Part shown: positions 25,764 through 33,805 of the stretch, piece by piece
How the letters are laid out: each line of letters begins with the position of its first letter
Numbering within the stretch: the stretch's first letter is position 1
DNA from: Clostridia bacterium
Lineage (GTDB): Bacteria; Bacillota; Clostridia; Oscillospirales; Acutalibacteraceae
Direction: 5' to 3'
Length of the DNA stretch: 38,634 nt
NCBI GenBank assembly: GCA_017472575.1
Contig: JAFUPX010000002.1
Location: forward strand, 1-38,634
Program-made: the position numbers and the translations under genes
Notes under the pieces: model-generated
Databases searched by the model: none
Seen by the model: the letters and a program-made list of their open reading frames with translations, nothing else
Told to the model about the DNA's origin: nothing

Positions 25764-26272
25764 TATTCTTCAGGTAAAATTCCGTTTAATAATAATACAG
25801 CAGTACTCGCCATTACTGAAAATGGCGAGTATTTTTTTGTCAATTTAATCTTGTATTCGCCGGGGAAAACCGAATTACCTGATTTATCTGTAAGTGTTCT
25901 TTGCAGGGAAGTGAGTAAAGTATCACTGTTAAGGCTTGAGAGTGTTACGGTGTTTTTTGCTCCCATACCGCAGCTTATAACCGGAATATTACTCGCTTTA
26001 AAAATTTCTAATGCCTTTGTATTAGACCCCTCACACACTCCTATAATTCCGTTAGGAAAGTGTTGTCCGGTAAAACGGTCTGTATCGTCAATTATTATTG
26101 CAATTCCGCTTTTTAGTTCTATATCTGTCTTTTTGTATTCACTTATTATTGTTATTTTGCCCTTTCCCGCTACAACCTTTTTATCCGAAATATATGTTGC
26201 GCTATGCTTTGTAAGTATGTCTATAATTTCCTTTTCAACCGCACTTTTTCTGCCTGAAAATAATATAACCAC
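25760..26272 (-). CDS. Conserved protein of unknown function
   Basis: A 170-residue soluble protein I cannot assign. It starts with strand-helix elements (MVILFSGRKSAVEKEIIDIL). A hydrophobic strand with acidic end, GIAIIIDDTDRF, suggests an alpha/beta fold. The stretch IPVISCGMGAKNTVTLSSL and the end SPFSVMASTAVLLLNG look conserved in style. It has no signal peptide or membrane helix. The start is GTG 26272; GGGTGA lies seven bases before it, which supports translation. It is convergent with malQ (4-bp overlap), and the malQ terminator hairpin is inside its coding region. It shares direction with the GH94-ppa operon but follows that operon's terminator. Confidence 0.65.
   Translation of the reverse strand: MVILFSGRKSAVEKEIIDILTKHSATYISDKKVVAGKGKITIISEYKKTDIELKSGIAIIIDDTDRFTGQHFPNGIIGVCEGSNTKALEIFKASNIPVISCGMGAKNTVTLSSLNSDTLLTSLQRTLTDKSGNSVFPGEYKIKLTKKYSPFSVMASTAVLLLNGILPEEY
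25804..25838 (+). terminator. malQ terminator inside the convergent gene
   Basis: TACTCGCCATT (25804-25814), loop ACTGAA, AATGGCGAGTA (25821-25831), then seven T. It lies 40 bp beyond the malQ stop and within codons of the minus-strand gene (it encodes its KYSPFSVMAST region). Confidence 0.85.
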
Positions 26273-26301
26273 CGCATTTTCACCCGAATTTTATTATTAA
26301 C

Positions 26302-26338
26302 AAAAAGAGGGACATTATGATATAAATCATAATGTCCC
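26302..26338 (-). terminator. Terminator of the GH94-ppa operon
   Basis: On the minus strand a 13-bp perfect stem, GGGACATTATGAT / ATCATAATGTCCC (26309-26321 with 26326-26338), loop of four, then TCTTTTTG. It follows the ppa stop by 7 bp. Confidence 0.9.
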
Positions 26339-26345
26339 GTAAATA

Positions 26346-26879
26346 TTATTTGCAAAAGTTTTCAATATATCTTTCAATTGCTTCTGAAATGATTTTAATA
26401 GCGTCCTCTTTGGCACTTACCTCGTCAACCGCCGTTGCCTTATGCTCAAGGTTTTTGTAAACCGTGAAGAAATGCTTCATTTCATCAAAAATGTGCTTAG
26501 GCAGTTGGTCTATATCTGTATATTGGTTGTAGGTTGGGTCATTAAAGGGAATTGCAATTATCTTTTCATCGTTTCTTCCGTTATCAATCATCGAAATAAC
26601 GCCTATAGGATAAGCTCTTACTAATGTTAAAGGCTCAATAGGCTCGGAACAGAGAAGAAGCACATCGAGCGGGTCGCCGTCGTCACCGTAGGTGCGGGGA
26701 ATAAATCCGTAGTTTGCAGGATAGTGGGTAGAAGTGTAAAGAATACGGTCGAGCATAAGAAAGCCTGTTTCTTTATCAAGCTCGTATTTCTTTTTGCTTC
26801 CCTTTGAAATCTCAATTACGCACATAAAATCCTCAGGATTTATGCGTTTCGGGGAAATATCGTGCCAGATGTTTGACAT
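26346..26879 (-). CDS. ppa: Inorganic pyrophosphatase, family I
   Basis: The enzyme hydrolyses PPi to two phosphates. The 177-residue protein has the family I active-site motif DGDPLDVLL, with metal-binding D67, D69 and D72. It also has YELDKETG, HYPANYGFIPRT, and the C-terminal FKxYKxLE-like element (FFTVYKNLEHK). The start ATG 26879 follows AAGGAGC. It lies 13 bp after the GH94 gene, its ribosome site touching that gene's stop, so the two are one operon. This pairing is unusual and functionally suggestive, because GH94 enzymes need phosphate. Confidence 0.95.
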   Translation of the reverse strand: MSNIWHDISPKRINPEDFMCVIEISKGSKKKYELDKETGFLMLDRILYTSTHYPANYGFIPRTYGDDGDPLDVLLLCSEPIEPLTLVRAYPIGVISMIDNGRNDEKIIAIPFNDPTYNQYTDIDQLPKHIFDEMKHFFTVYKNLEHKATAVDEVSAKEDAIKIISEAIERYIENFCK

Positions 26880-26892
26880 TTATACCAGCTCC

Positions 26893-29271
26893 TTAATTCA
26901 TCTCAATAATAATATTGTTTGTATCTTTTAAAATATCCTCAGTAATTAATATGCCGTCAATTTTTTCTCCGTTTACAGCAACTGTTTTTACTCCGTATTC
27001 GCTTCCGTTCGGGTTTTTAACAGTAATATTAAGCTGTTTTCCGCGGAAAAGCTTTTTAAATGAAAATTCTTTCCAATCAGACGGTACGCAAGGGTCAATA
27101 ACTATACCGTGGCTTTCAGGCTTTATACCTAAAATTCCTTCAACTGATGCCACCATAACGGTTGATGCGGTTCCGGTAAGCCAATGAACATGGGCTCTGC
27201 CTGCAAAAGGACTGTCCTTACCCTCTATAAACTGACCGTGAACATAAGGCTCTAATGTGCGAAGCTCAGCGCGGTCATTATATGCGGCAGGGCAGGCGGC
27301 ACGCCAATATTTATAAGCGCGGTTTCCGTGACCAAGCATTGTTTCTGCAAGAATCAGCCAGCCCTGAGGCTGAGAGAAAATACCACCGTTTTCCTTACTG
27401 CTTTTGTTTGCCCAAGAGCCGCCGTTTTTATATTTACCCTCGTATGCCGGAGCCATAAGGAGAGCACCATAGGGAGTTGCTAACTCTCTTTCAACGCTTT
27501 CCATAACGGTTTCAGCTCTTTTTTTGTCTGTACAGCCCGAAATAACCGACCAGCTTTGGGGATTAAGCCACATTGAAGCTTCTTTGTCGGCGCGTTTTCC
27601 GATGCTTTCGCCGTTTTCGTAATAGCCTCTTATCCAACGGTCTTCGTCCCAGCATACTTCTAAGCACTTAGATGTATTTTCGCAAATTTCATCAAGATAT
27701 TTTATATAATCGGTATCATTTTTTTCTTCTGCGTATTTTCTAAGCAGCTTTGCAGCATATATAAGCTGGAAGGCAACAAATGTTGATTCGCCTTTTCTTC
27801 CGAGAGGCAGGGCATCGTTCCAGTCAGTAAGAAGATTTGCGGGTAAGCCGTGAGCGCCGGTCTCGCTTACAGTAAACTTAATAGCACGCTTTAGATGCTC
27901 GTAAACAGTAGCGGTTTCGTTTTTATCAGCGAATAAAATTTCCTCATCAAGAAAAGCGATATCTCCGCTTTCGGATATATATTTGTAAACAGTGGGGAAG
28001 AGCCATAACGCATCATCCGCGCGGTAGCTTGGGTGACCTGTTTCCTTTACATATTCTGCATCATCCGGTGTGTTTTCGTGACCTGCAGTATGCGTGTATT
28101 TTACAAGCGGAAGACCTGCACCCTTAACAGTTTGAGCCGAAAGCATAAACTTGATTTGTTCTTTTGCCATTTCAGGAGCTAAATGTATAATACCCTGAAT
28201 ATCCTGAACGGTATCGCGGTAGCCGTAACCGTTTCTCAGTCCGCAGTAAATAAGGGATGCCGCTCTTGACCAAATAAAGGTCATAAAGCAGTTGTATGCA
28301 TTCCAGACATTTACCATATTGTTGAAATCCTCGTCCGGAGTTTTAACCTCAAGAGCGCTTAAACGGCTGTGCCAAAGGGTTTTAAGCTCGTTAAGCTGTT
28401 TTTCAACCAACGAGGAGTCTTCGTATCTTGCGATGATTTGGGCGGCTTCTTTTTCTGGATGCTGACCGAGAAGATAGGTGAAAACCTTGCTTTCGCCGGG
28501 CTGTAAAACAATATCCGATTGAAGCGCACCGCAGGAGTTAAGGCAATAATTAAGCTGATTGCCGAGTCCCTTTTCAACACCTAAGGGATTGCCGTATCCT
28601 CGGTACGAACCTAAAAAGTCGTCTCTGCTGCCGCAGTAGCTATCAATCTTTGCTTGTGCCAAGCCAAAAAAGCGTTCTTTCGGCTCATCTCCGGTGATAT
28701 AGTTATGCATTTGGTGCATAAAATTGCCCATAAATTTGGTTCTTGTAAGAAAAAGAGTGCATTGTAAATCTATTTGGTCATCCAAAGCAGAGTTATGATT
28801 TACAAATTCGCAATAACCTATTACAGAAATATTTCTCGGCTTTTCAGAATTGTTTGTTACTTTACAGTGCCATACCTCGTGTTCAGCACCAAGCGGCACA
28901 AAATATGTAGTTTCGGTTTCAATTCCTTTATATTCTGAAGAAATAACCGTATAGCCTGTTCCGTGGCGGCACTCACTTTTATAAGCGTCTAACGGTTTGC
29001 ATACAGGCGCCCACGAGCCGGACCAATATTCTCCCGTTTCGTTATCTTTTATATAAACATATCTTCCCGGAGCATCGTTTGAAATTGAATTAAAACGGTG
29101 ACGTATAATTCTTCCTTTTGCGCCCGATTTTGCAAAGCTGTATCCGGTGGCATTATTTGAAATAATAGCGCCGTATTCAGGCGAGCCAAGATAGTTTGCC
29201 CAAGGTGCGGGTGTATCAGGTTTTGTGATTACATATTCTTTGTTTTGCGGGTCGAAATGTCCGTAGCGCAT
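26893..29271 (-). CDS. GH94 glycoside phosphorylase (cellobiose/chitobiose phosphorylase family)
   Basis: GH94 enzymes split beta-linked disaccharides with phosphate, giving sugar-1-phosphate plus a free sugar. The 792-residue protein begins RYGHFDPQNKEYVITKPDTPAPWANYLG, very like cellobiose and diacetylchitobiose phosphorylases. It contains the (alpha/alpha)6 barrel motif GLRNGYGYRDTVQDIQGI and the catalytic-acid motif TDWNDALPLG (D483/D486). The specificity is open: in other GH94 enzymes DWNDC is common, and here Ala follows. Cellobiose, laminaribiose or another beta-glucoside is possible. ATG 29271 with AGGA seven bases before is preferred to TTG 29274. No signal peptide is seen, so it is cytoplasmic. 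ppa follows in the same operon. Confidence 0.9.
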   Translation of the reverse strand: MRYGHFDPQNKEYVITKPDTPAPWANYLGSPEYGAIISNNATGYSFAKSGAKGRIIRHRFNSISNDAPGRYVYIKDNETGEYWSGSWAPVCKPLDAYKSECRHGTGYTVISSEYKGIETETTYFVPLGAEHEVWHCKVTNNSEKPRNISVIGYCEFVNHNSALDDQIDLQCTLFLTRTKFMGNFMHQMHNYITGDEPKERFFGLAQAKIDSYCGSRDDFLGSYRGYGNPLGVEKGLGNQLNYCLNSCGALQSDIVLQPGESKVFTYLLGQHPEKEAAQIIARYEDSSLVEKQLNELKTLWHSRLSALEVKTPDEDFNNMVNVWNAYNCFMTFIWSRAASLIYCGLRNGYGYRDTVQDIQGIIHLAPEMAKEQIKFMLSAQTVKGAGLPLVKYTHTAGHENTPDDAEYVKETGHPSYRADDALWLFPTVYKYISESGDIAFLDEEILFADKNETATVYEHLKRAIKFTVSETGAHGLPANLLTDWNDALPLGRKGESTFVAFQLIYAAKLLRKYAEEKNDTDYIKYLDEICENTSKCLEVCWDEDRWIRGYYENGESIGKRADKEASMWLNPQSWSVISGCTDKKRAETVMESVERELATPYGALLMAPAYEGKYKNGGSWANKSSKENGGIFSQPQGWLILAETMLGHGNRAYKYWRAACPAAYNDRAELRTLEPYVHGQFIEGKDSPFAGRAHVHWLTGTASTVMVASVEGILGIKPESHGIVIDPCVPSDWKEFSFKKLFRGKQLNITVKNPNGSEYGVKTVAVNGEKIDGILITEDILKDTNNIIIEMN

Positions 29272-29327
29272 CAAATAATCCTTTCGCTTATAAATTTACT
29301 ACATTATACCATGAAGTAAAAATGCTT

Positions 29328-29345
29328 GCCTTTCGTTAGAAAGGC
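29328..29345 (-). repeat. Small hairpin at the 5' end of the GH94 transcript
   Basis: GCCTTTC (29328-29334), loop GTTA, GAAAGGC (29339-29345). Given the promoter at 29355-29383, it lies within the first 25 nt of the mRNA and could protect the 5' end. Confidence 0.45.
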
Positions 29346-29354
29346 TTCGTGTGT

Positions 29355-29383
29355 ATTATACCAAAAGATTTATATTTTATCAA
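29355..29383 (-). promoter_or_regulatory. GH94-ppa promoter
   Basis: On the minus strand TTGATA (complement of 29378-29383), 17-bp spacer, TATAAT (complement of 29355-29360). A second TATAAT (complement of 29304-29309) lies downstream but lacks a good -35. Confidence 0.75.
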
Positions 29384-29405
29384 GATAAAACACTGTCTTT
29401 CACAA

Positions 29406-29437
29406 AAGAAATTCCCGATGCTTTTTTGCATCGGGAA
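29406..29437 (-). terminator. ireB terminator
   Basis: TTCCCGATGC (29412-29421), loop of six, GCATCGGGAA (29428-29437). On the minus strand this is followed by TTTCTTTTG. Confidence 0.8.
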
Positions 29438-29444
29438 GATTGAT

Positions 29445-29690
29445 TTATGCGGATAAGTAATATTTTACGAGAGACTGTAAAAGTGTGTCTCTGTCAACCC
29501 GTCTTATAAGATTGCGGGCGTTATTATGAGTTGTGATGTAGGTGGGGTCCTCAGAAAGAATGTAACCGACTATCTGGTTAATGGGATTATAGCCCTTTTC
29601 TTTCAATGCATCATAGACCTTTGTTAAAATATCGCGTATTTCGCGCTCGGTCTGGTCAGCGATTGAAAACGTCATCGTTTTGTCAATCAT
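29445..29690 (-). CDS. ireB: IreB family regulatory phosphoprotein
   Basis: IreB (DUF965/UPF0297) is a small substrate of the PASTA Ser/Thr kinase IreK in Enterococcus, where it affects cephalosporin resistance. The 81-residue protein matches the family throughout: [58 protein letters not shown] and [10 protein letters not shown]. Threonines 5 and 7 near the N-terminus are candidates for the kinase targets. ATG 29690 has AGAGGTG at the right distance; an ATG ten codons upstream precedes that site. In Clostridia this gene often sits before ruvX and alaS-type genes; here it follows pheT, 65 bp away, with no terminator seen between. Confidence 0.92.
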   Translation of the reverse strand: MIDKTMTFSIADQTEREIRDILTKVYDALKEKGYNPINQIVGYILSEDPTYITTHNNARNLIRRVDRDTLLQSLVKYYLSA

Positions 29691-29723
29691 AAATAACACC
29701 TCTTTAAATCTATTATACAACCT

Positions 29724-29752
29724 ATTTTATACCTAAAAGCGCTAAAGTGCAA
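29724..29752 (-). promoter_or_regulatory. Possible ireB promoter
   Basis: On the minus strand TTGCAC (complement of 29747-29752), 17-bp spacer, TAAAAT (complement of 29724-29729). It overlaps the region just after the pheT stop. Confidence 0.45.
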
Positions 29753-29755
29753 GAG

Positions 29756-32146
29756 TTATTTTCTAAGTTCTGCACCTAAAGCTTCAAGTTTTTTAATTAT
29801 TTTGGCTGTAACTTCCTCAATTTGGCTGTCAGTGAGGGTTGCATCTGCCGAGCGGAACCATACGCTGAAAGCAACGCTCTTTTTACCCTCAGGTATCTGA
29901 GAGCCTGTATAAACATCGAAAAGCTCGATTTTTTCAACAAGTCTGCTTCCGCCGCTCTGAATTGCTTTTTCAAGGTCGCCTACAGGCAGAGTAGTATCGC
30001 AAAGCATTGCAAAGTCGCGCTCGACAGCAGGGAATTTGGGTAGCGGCTTGTATGTGGTTTTGCGTTTTTCAATGCTGTAAAGAATATCAAGCTTTATTTC
30101 GGCATAGTAAACTCTTGTTTCAATATCGTATTTATCCGCAACTTCGGGGTGTACCTCTCCGAGAACGGCAACAGGCTTATTATTTGCCTTTACAAGAGCC
30201 TGTCTGCCGGGGTGGAGGTAAGGCTCGTTGCTTCTTTCATACTGAGTATGAGCACCGAATAATTTCATTATTTCTTCTATTATGCCCTTTAATGTGAAGA
30301 AATCTTCATCCTTGCCGTAAATTCCTATGGACAAAGTAGCCAATTCGTCCGGCTGTTCGGTTAAGGGAAGCTGTTTTGCAACAAAGCGCTTGCTGATTTC
30401 AAAGAATCTGCCCTCTGTAATTTTACGGTTGATGTTTGTTGAGAGAACTGTGAGCATACTTGTAGCAAGCTGTGTTCTCATAACCGAATATTCATCACCC
30501 AAAGGATTGATTATCTTAATCTGGTTGCGGCGTTCGTCTGCCTCATCAAGCCTTAAAGTATCTATTGCTTTAGAGGGGATAAATGAATAGGTGGTAGCTT
30601 CAAAGGCGCCTAAACCGCAAAGCAGGGCTTTTATTTTGTTGTCCTTTTTGCGCTGGGGAAGAATAGTACCTCTGGCAACATTACCTCTCATAGGTGTACC
30701 GATTATGTGGTCATAGCCGTAAATTCGCATAACCTCCTCGGCTAAGTCGGCTCTGCCCTCAATATCGTCGCGAATAGAGGGGATACGGCAGGAGATTTTA
30801 TTTCCGTCCGCTTCTGCATTAAGACCGAGGTTATTTAAAATCTCGACCATTTTTTCTGTTGGAACATCTACGCCGATAAGAGAAAGAATATCCTCAGCTG
30901 TTGTATTTATAATTCTGTCCTCGGGAAGTCCGTTATTGCGGTCAATTACGCCGTCAATAATATCTCCTGAATCAGTTTCGTAAATAAGCTGTAAAGCACG
31001 GTTCATAGCGAACTCAACATTGAGAATGTCTGTGCCTTTTTCATATCGTCCGCTGGCTTCGGTACGCATACCGAGCGTACGGCAGGTATGGCGGATATTA
31101 TCACGCTTGAATTTGGCTGATTCGAGGAATAAATCTTTAGTATCTTCCTCAATCTCGCTCTCCTTACCGCCCATAATTCCCGCAAGACAGGAGGGCTTTT
31201 CGCCGTCCGCTATCACAAGCATATTCTCATTTAAGGGATGCTCATTGCCGTCAAGAGTTGTGATGCTCTCGTAAGCCCTTGCATTTCTTACGATTATTTT
31301 CTTATCTTTAATATCGTTGTAGTTAAATGCGTGCATAGGCTGACCGGTTTCAAGCATAACAAAGTTTGTTATATCAACAATATTGTTGATCGGTCTCATT
31401 CCCGAAGCAATAATTGCTTTCTGCATCCAATCGGGAGACTGCTTTATGCGTAGGTTTTTAACAACTCTACCCATATATCTCGGGCAAAGCTCGTAGTTTT
31501 CAACCTTTATATCTATACAGTCATTAATATCTCCGCCCTTTGTTTCAAAATAGGGAACAGGGGGATTGTATTTTGTGCCTAAAACAACGCTGATTTCCTT
31601 TGCAACTCCTAAGAAGCAGTTGCAGTCAGGTCTGTTTGCGGTGATTTTAAAGTCAACAATATAATCATTAAGACCTAAAACCTCACGCATATCCGTACCT
31701 ACTTTAACATCATTCTTTAAAATAAGAATTCCGTAAACCTCGGCACCGGGGTAATCTGCCTCTGTAAGACAAAGCTCCTCACCCGAGCAGAGCATACCGT
31801 TTGATTCAACACCGCGAAGCTTTCCTGCAACAATATGCATTCCGTTGGGAAGATAGCTGTCATTAAGAGCGGCGGGAACAATATCGCCCTCGCTTATGTT
31901 CTGCGCTCCTGTAACTATCTGAACCGGCTCCTCTTTACCTATATCCATAGAGCAGATTTGGAGATGGTCGCTGTTTTCGTGAGGGGTTAACTTTAAGATC
32001 TTAGCGGCAACAACATTCTTAAGATTATCGCCCTGCTTTTCTATACTTTCAACCTCAAAGCCTGCCATAACCATACGCTCACACATTTCTTCAACAGGCA
32101 CATTTATTTCAACATAATTTCTTAACTGATTTACTGAAATCTTCAT
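29756..32146 (-). CDS. pheT: Phenylalanine-tRNA ligase beta subunit
   Basis: PheT pairs with PheS as a heterotetramer that charges tRNA-Phe. The 796-residue protein is standard in length. Domain order: N-terminal MKISVNQLRNYVEI, an EMAP/tRNA-binding domain (VVAAKILKLTPHENSDHLQIC, VTGAQNI), the B3/B4 editing domain (AMNRALQLI, GRYEKGTD region), B5, then the C-terminal anticodon-binding FDX-ACB domain (PKFPAVERDFAMLCDTTLPV and VAFSVWFRSADATLTDSQIE). It lies 16 bp after pheS on the minus strand, under the same T-box. Confidence 0.97.
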   Translation of the reverse strand: MKISVNQLRNYVEINVPVEEMCERMVMAGFEVESIEKQGDNLKNVVAAKILKLTPHENSDHLQICSMDIGKEEPVQIVTGAQNISEGDIVPAALNDSYLPNGMHIVAGKLRGVESNGMLCSGEELCLTEADYPGAEVYGILILKNDVKVGTDMREVLGLNDYIVDFKITANRPDCNCFLGVAKEISVVLGTKYNPPVPYFETKGGDINDCIDIKVENYELCPRYMGRVVKNLRIKQSPDWMQKAIIASGMRPINNIVDITNFVMLETGQPMHAFNYNDIKDKKIIVRNARAYESITTLDGNEHPLNENMLVIADGEKPSCLAGIMGGKESEIEEDTKDLFLESAKFKRDNIRHTCRTLGMRTEASGRYEKGTDILNVEFAMNRALQLIYETDSGDIIDGVIDRNNGLPEDRIINTTAEDILSLIGVDVPTEKMVEILNNLGLNAEADGNKISCRIPSIRDDIEGRADLAEEVMRIYGYDHIIGTPMRGNVARGTILPQRKKDNKIKALLCGLGAFEATTYSFIPSKAIDTLRLDEADERRNQIKIINPLGDEYSVMRTQLATSMLTVLSTNINRKITEGRFFEISKRFVAKQLPLTEQPDELATLSIGIYGKDEDFFTLKGIIEEIMKLFGAHTQYERSNEPYLHPGRQALVKANNKPVAVLGEVHPEVADKYDIETRVYYAEIKLDILYSIEKRKTTYKPLPKFPAVERDFAMLCDTTLPVGDLEKAIQSGGSRLVEKIELFDVYTGSQIPEGKKSVAFSVWFRSADATLTDSQIEEVTAKIIKKLEALGAELRK

Positions 32147-32162
32147 TTAAAATGCTCCTTCC

Positions 32163-33182
32163 TTAAAACTGTTCAAGAAAACGCTTGTCATTCTCAAACA
32201 ACAGGCGGATATCGCTTATTTTGTATCTTGTAGTGGTAAGTCTGTCAAGTCCAATACCGAAGGCAAAACCTGAATATTCATCGGGATCTATTCCGCAGCT
32301 TTTAAGCACCTTTGGGTGAACCATACCTGCTCCCAGAATCTCTATCCAACCGCTGCCCTTGCAAACTCTGCAACCCTTACCGCCGCATTCGCTACAGGTT
32401 ACATCAACCTCAACTGAAGGCTCGGTAAAGGGGAAGAATGAGGGACGGAATTTAACATTTGTATCTTTTCCGTAAATTTCGTGAGCAAACTGCTCAAGAA
32501 CTCCCTTAAGGTCGCACATTGTAATGCCTTTATCTACAACAAGTCCCTCAATTTGATGGAATACAGGAGAATGTGTAGCATCAACCTCGTCAGCTCTGAA
32601 AACTCTGCCGGGGCATATAACCCTTATAGGCGGTTTTCTTGTTTCCATTGTTCTTATCTGCGCGGCAGAGGTCTGGGTGCGCAGCAGTAGATTTTCGCCT
32701 AGATAAAATGTATCCTGCATATCACGGGCAGGGTGGTCTGCCGGAACATTAAGACATTCAAAGTTGTAATGATCTGTTTCAACCTCAGGTCCGTCCACAA
32801 CATCAAATCCCATTGATTGGAAAATATCAATCATATCGTTTAAAACCGTATTAAGCGGATGAAGCTTTCCTGGCTTGCCGGACTTGCCAGGCATAGTTAT
32901 ATCTATCGTCTCGTTCAAAAGCTTTTGCTCGGTTTCTTTCTTACTTATTTCGGCTTTTTTTACGGTTATAAGCTCTTCAACCTCTTGCTTTGCTTTATTT
33001 ACAAGCTGACCCATAACCGGACGCTCTTCGGGGGAGAGCGAGCCCATTTGTTTTAAAAGGGAGGTTATTTCACCCTTTTTACCTAAATATTTAACCCTTA
33101 ATTCTTCAATGCCTTTTTCGTCCGTAACGCTATTAACGGCAGATACGGCTTCGGCTTTCAATGCTTCAAGCTTTTCTTTCAT
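32163..33182 (-). CDS. pheS: Phenylalanine-tRNA ligase alpha subunit
   Basis: The catalytic class II subunit, 339 residues. An N-terminal coiled-coil (about residues 1-85, with YLGKKGEITSLLKQMGSLSPEERP) grips the tRNA. The catalytic core has HPLNTVLNDMIDIFQSMGF, PADHPARDMQDTFYL, motif 2 in GRVFRADEVDATHSPVFHQIEGLVVDKGI and motif 3 in GFAFGIGLDRLTTTRYKI. The start ATG 33182 follows AAGGAG. It is first in the pheS-pheT operon, and expression depends on the T-box leader upstream. Confidence 0.97.
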   Translation of the reverse strand: MKEKLEALKAEAVSAVNSVTDEKGIEELRVKYLGKKGEITSLLKQMGSLSPEERPVMGQLVNKAKQEVEELITVKKAEISKKETEQKLLNETIDITMPGKSGKPGKLHPLNTVLNDMIDIFQSMGFDVVDGPEVETDHYNFECLNVPADHPARDMQDTFYLGENLLLRTQTSAAQIRTMETRKPPIRVICPGRVFRADEVDATHSPVFHQIEGLVVDKGITMCDLKGVLEQFAHEIYGKDTNVKFRPSFFPFTEPSVEVDVTCSECGGKGCRVCKGSGWIEILGAGMVHPKVLKSCGIDPDEYSGFAFGIGLDRLTTTRYKISDIRLLFENDKRFLEQF

Positions 33183-33452
33183 TTTTCAAACTCCTTCAAA
33201 TAAAAAATAAAACTCCGTCCCTCAAAATGGGACGAAGTGAAGTTTCTCCGCGGGACCACCCAAATTTTCGCTCAAAGAGCAAACACTCTTGCGGCCTTTA
33301 ACGGAGCCTGCCGGCAACACCTACTTTAAGTTCTGCGTTGCTGCTCAAAAGGGAACTTCAAACTGTTTGTTTTCTGCATTTGCTTTCAGCCATGGCAAAT
33401 GCTCTCTTTAAGGGCATAACAGTTTTACTTTTCTTTATCATAGCATTTACTT
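33183..33452 (-). promoter_or_regulatory. T-box leader controlling pheST
   Basis: A T-box RNA senses uncharged tRNA and prevents termination. On the minus strand the leader contains the T-box sequence GGGTGGTCCCGCGG (complement of 33251-33264). It is followed by a terminator hairpin, GTCCC-attttga-GGGAC inside a longer stem, with a T-rich tail. In Stem I, the AGUA bulge, the helix ACTGTT/AACAGT and GAA precede TTC (complement of 33353-33355). TTC is a Phe codon, so it is the likely specifier. The conserved distal AGAGAG element is also present. Confidence 0.9.
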
Positions 33453-33457
33453 TTAGT

Positions 33458-33486
33458 ATTCTATCATTTATTGTAATATTTTTCAA
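33458..33486 (-). promoter_or_regulatory. pheST promoter
   Basis: On the minus strand TTGAAA (complement of 33481-33486), 17-bp spacer, TAGAAT (complement of 33458-33463). Divergent from the promoter at 33505. Confidence 0.8.
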
Positions 33487-33504
33487 GTCTTTTTTAAATT
33501 TAAG

Positions 33505-33533
33505 TTGACAAATTTCTTTTAAAAAGGTATTAT
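33505..33533 (+). promoter_or_regulatory. Promoter of the second T-box operon
   Basis: Consensus TTGACA (33505-33510), 17-bp spacer, TATTAT (33528-33533). The two divergent -35 boxes are only 18 bp apart. Confidence 0.85.
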
Positions 33534-33539
33534 AAATAT

Positions 33540-33790
33540 ATATAATAAAAGCTATGATGGGAATAAGTAGTTTATTTTTTGTTCTTTAGAGAGAAGATGT
33601 TTGGTGAAAATCTTCGTTCGAAAATAATGCGAAGCTATCCCTGAGCGGTTCCCGAAAGGGTAAACGGCTTGCCTCCGTTAAAGGGCTTCGGTACTTAGTA
33701 TGTATCGGCAGAGTGCGGAAGTTTTTCCGAATTCGGGTGGTAACACGGTTTAATTCGTCCTGAGCAAATGCTCAGGGCTTTTTTATTTTA
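33540..33790 (+). promoter_or_regulatory. T-box leader controlling the Lrp regulator and aminotransferase
   Basis: Stem I begins GCTATGATGGGAATAAGTA (AGUA bulge) and has AGAGAG near 33590. Its 3' strand reads AATGCGAAGCTATCCC. The T-box GGGTGGTAACACGG is at 33735-33748. The terminator is GTCCTGAGC (33757-33765), loop AAAT, GCTCAGGGC (33770-33778), then six T. The specifier is ambiguous: GCT (Ala, 33634-33636), followed by the usual purine, or CTA (Leu, 33635-33637). The downstream genes fit alanine better. Confidence 0.88.
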
Positions 33791-33805
33791 AAAGGAGTGG
33801 TAAAT

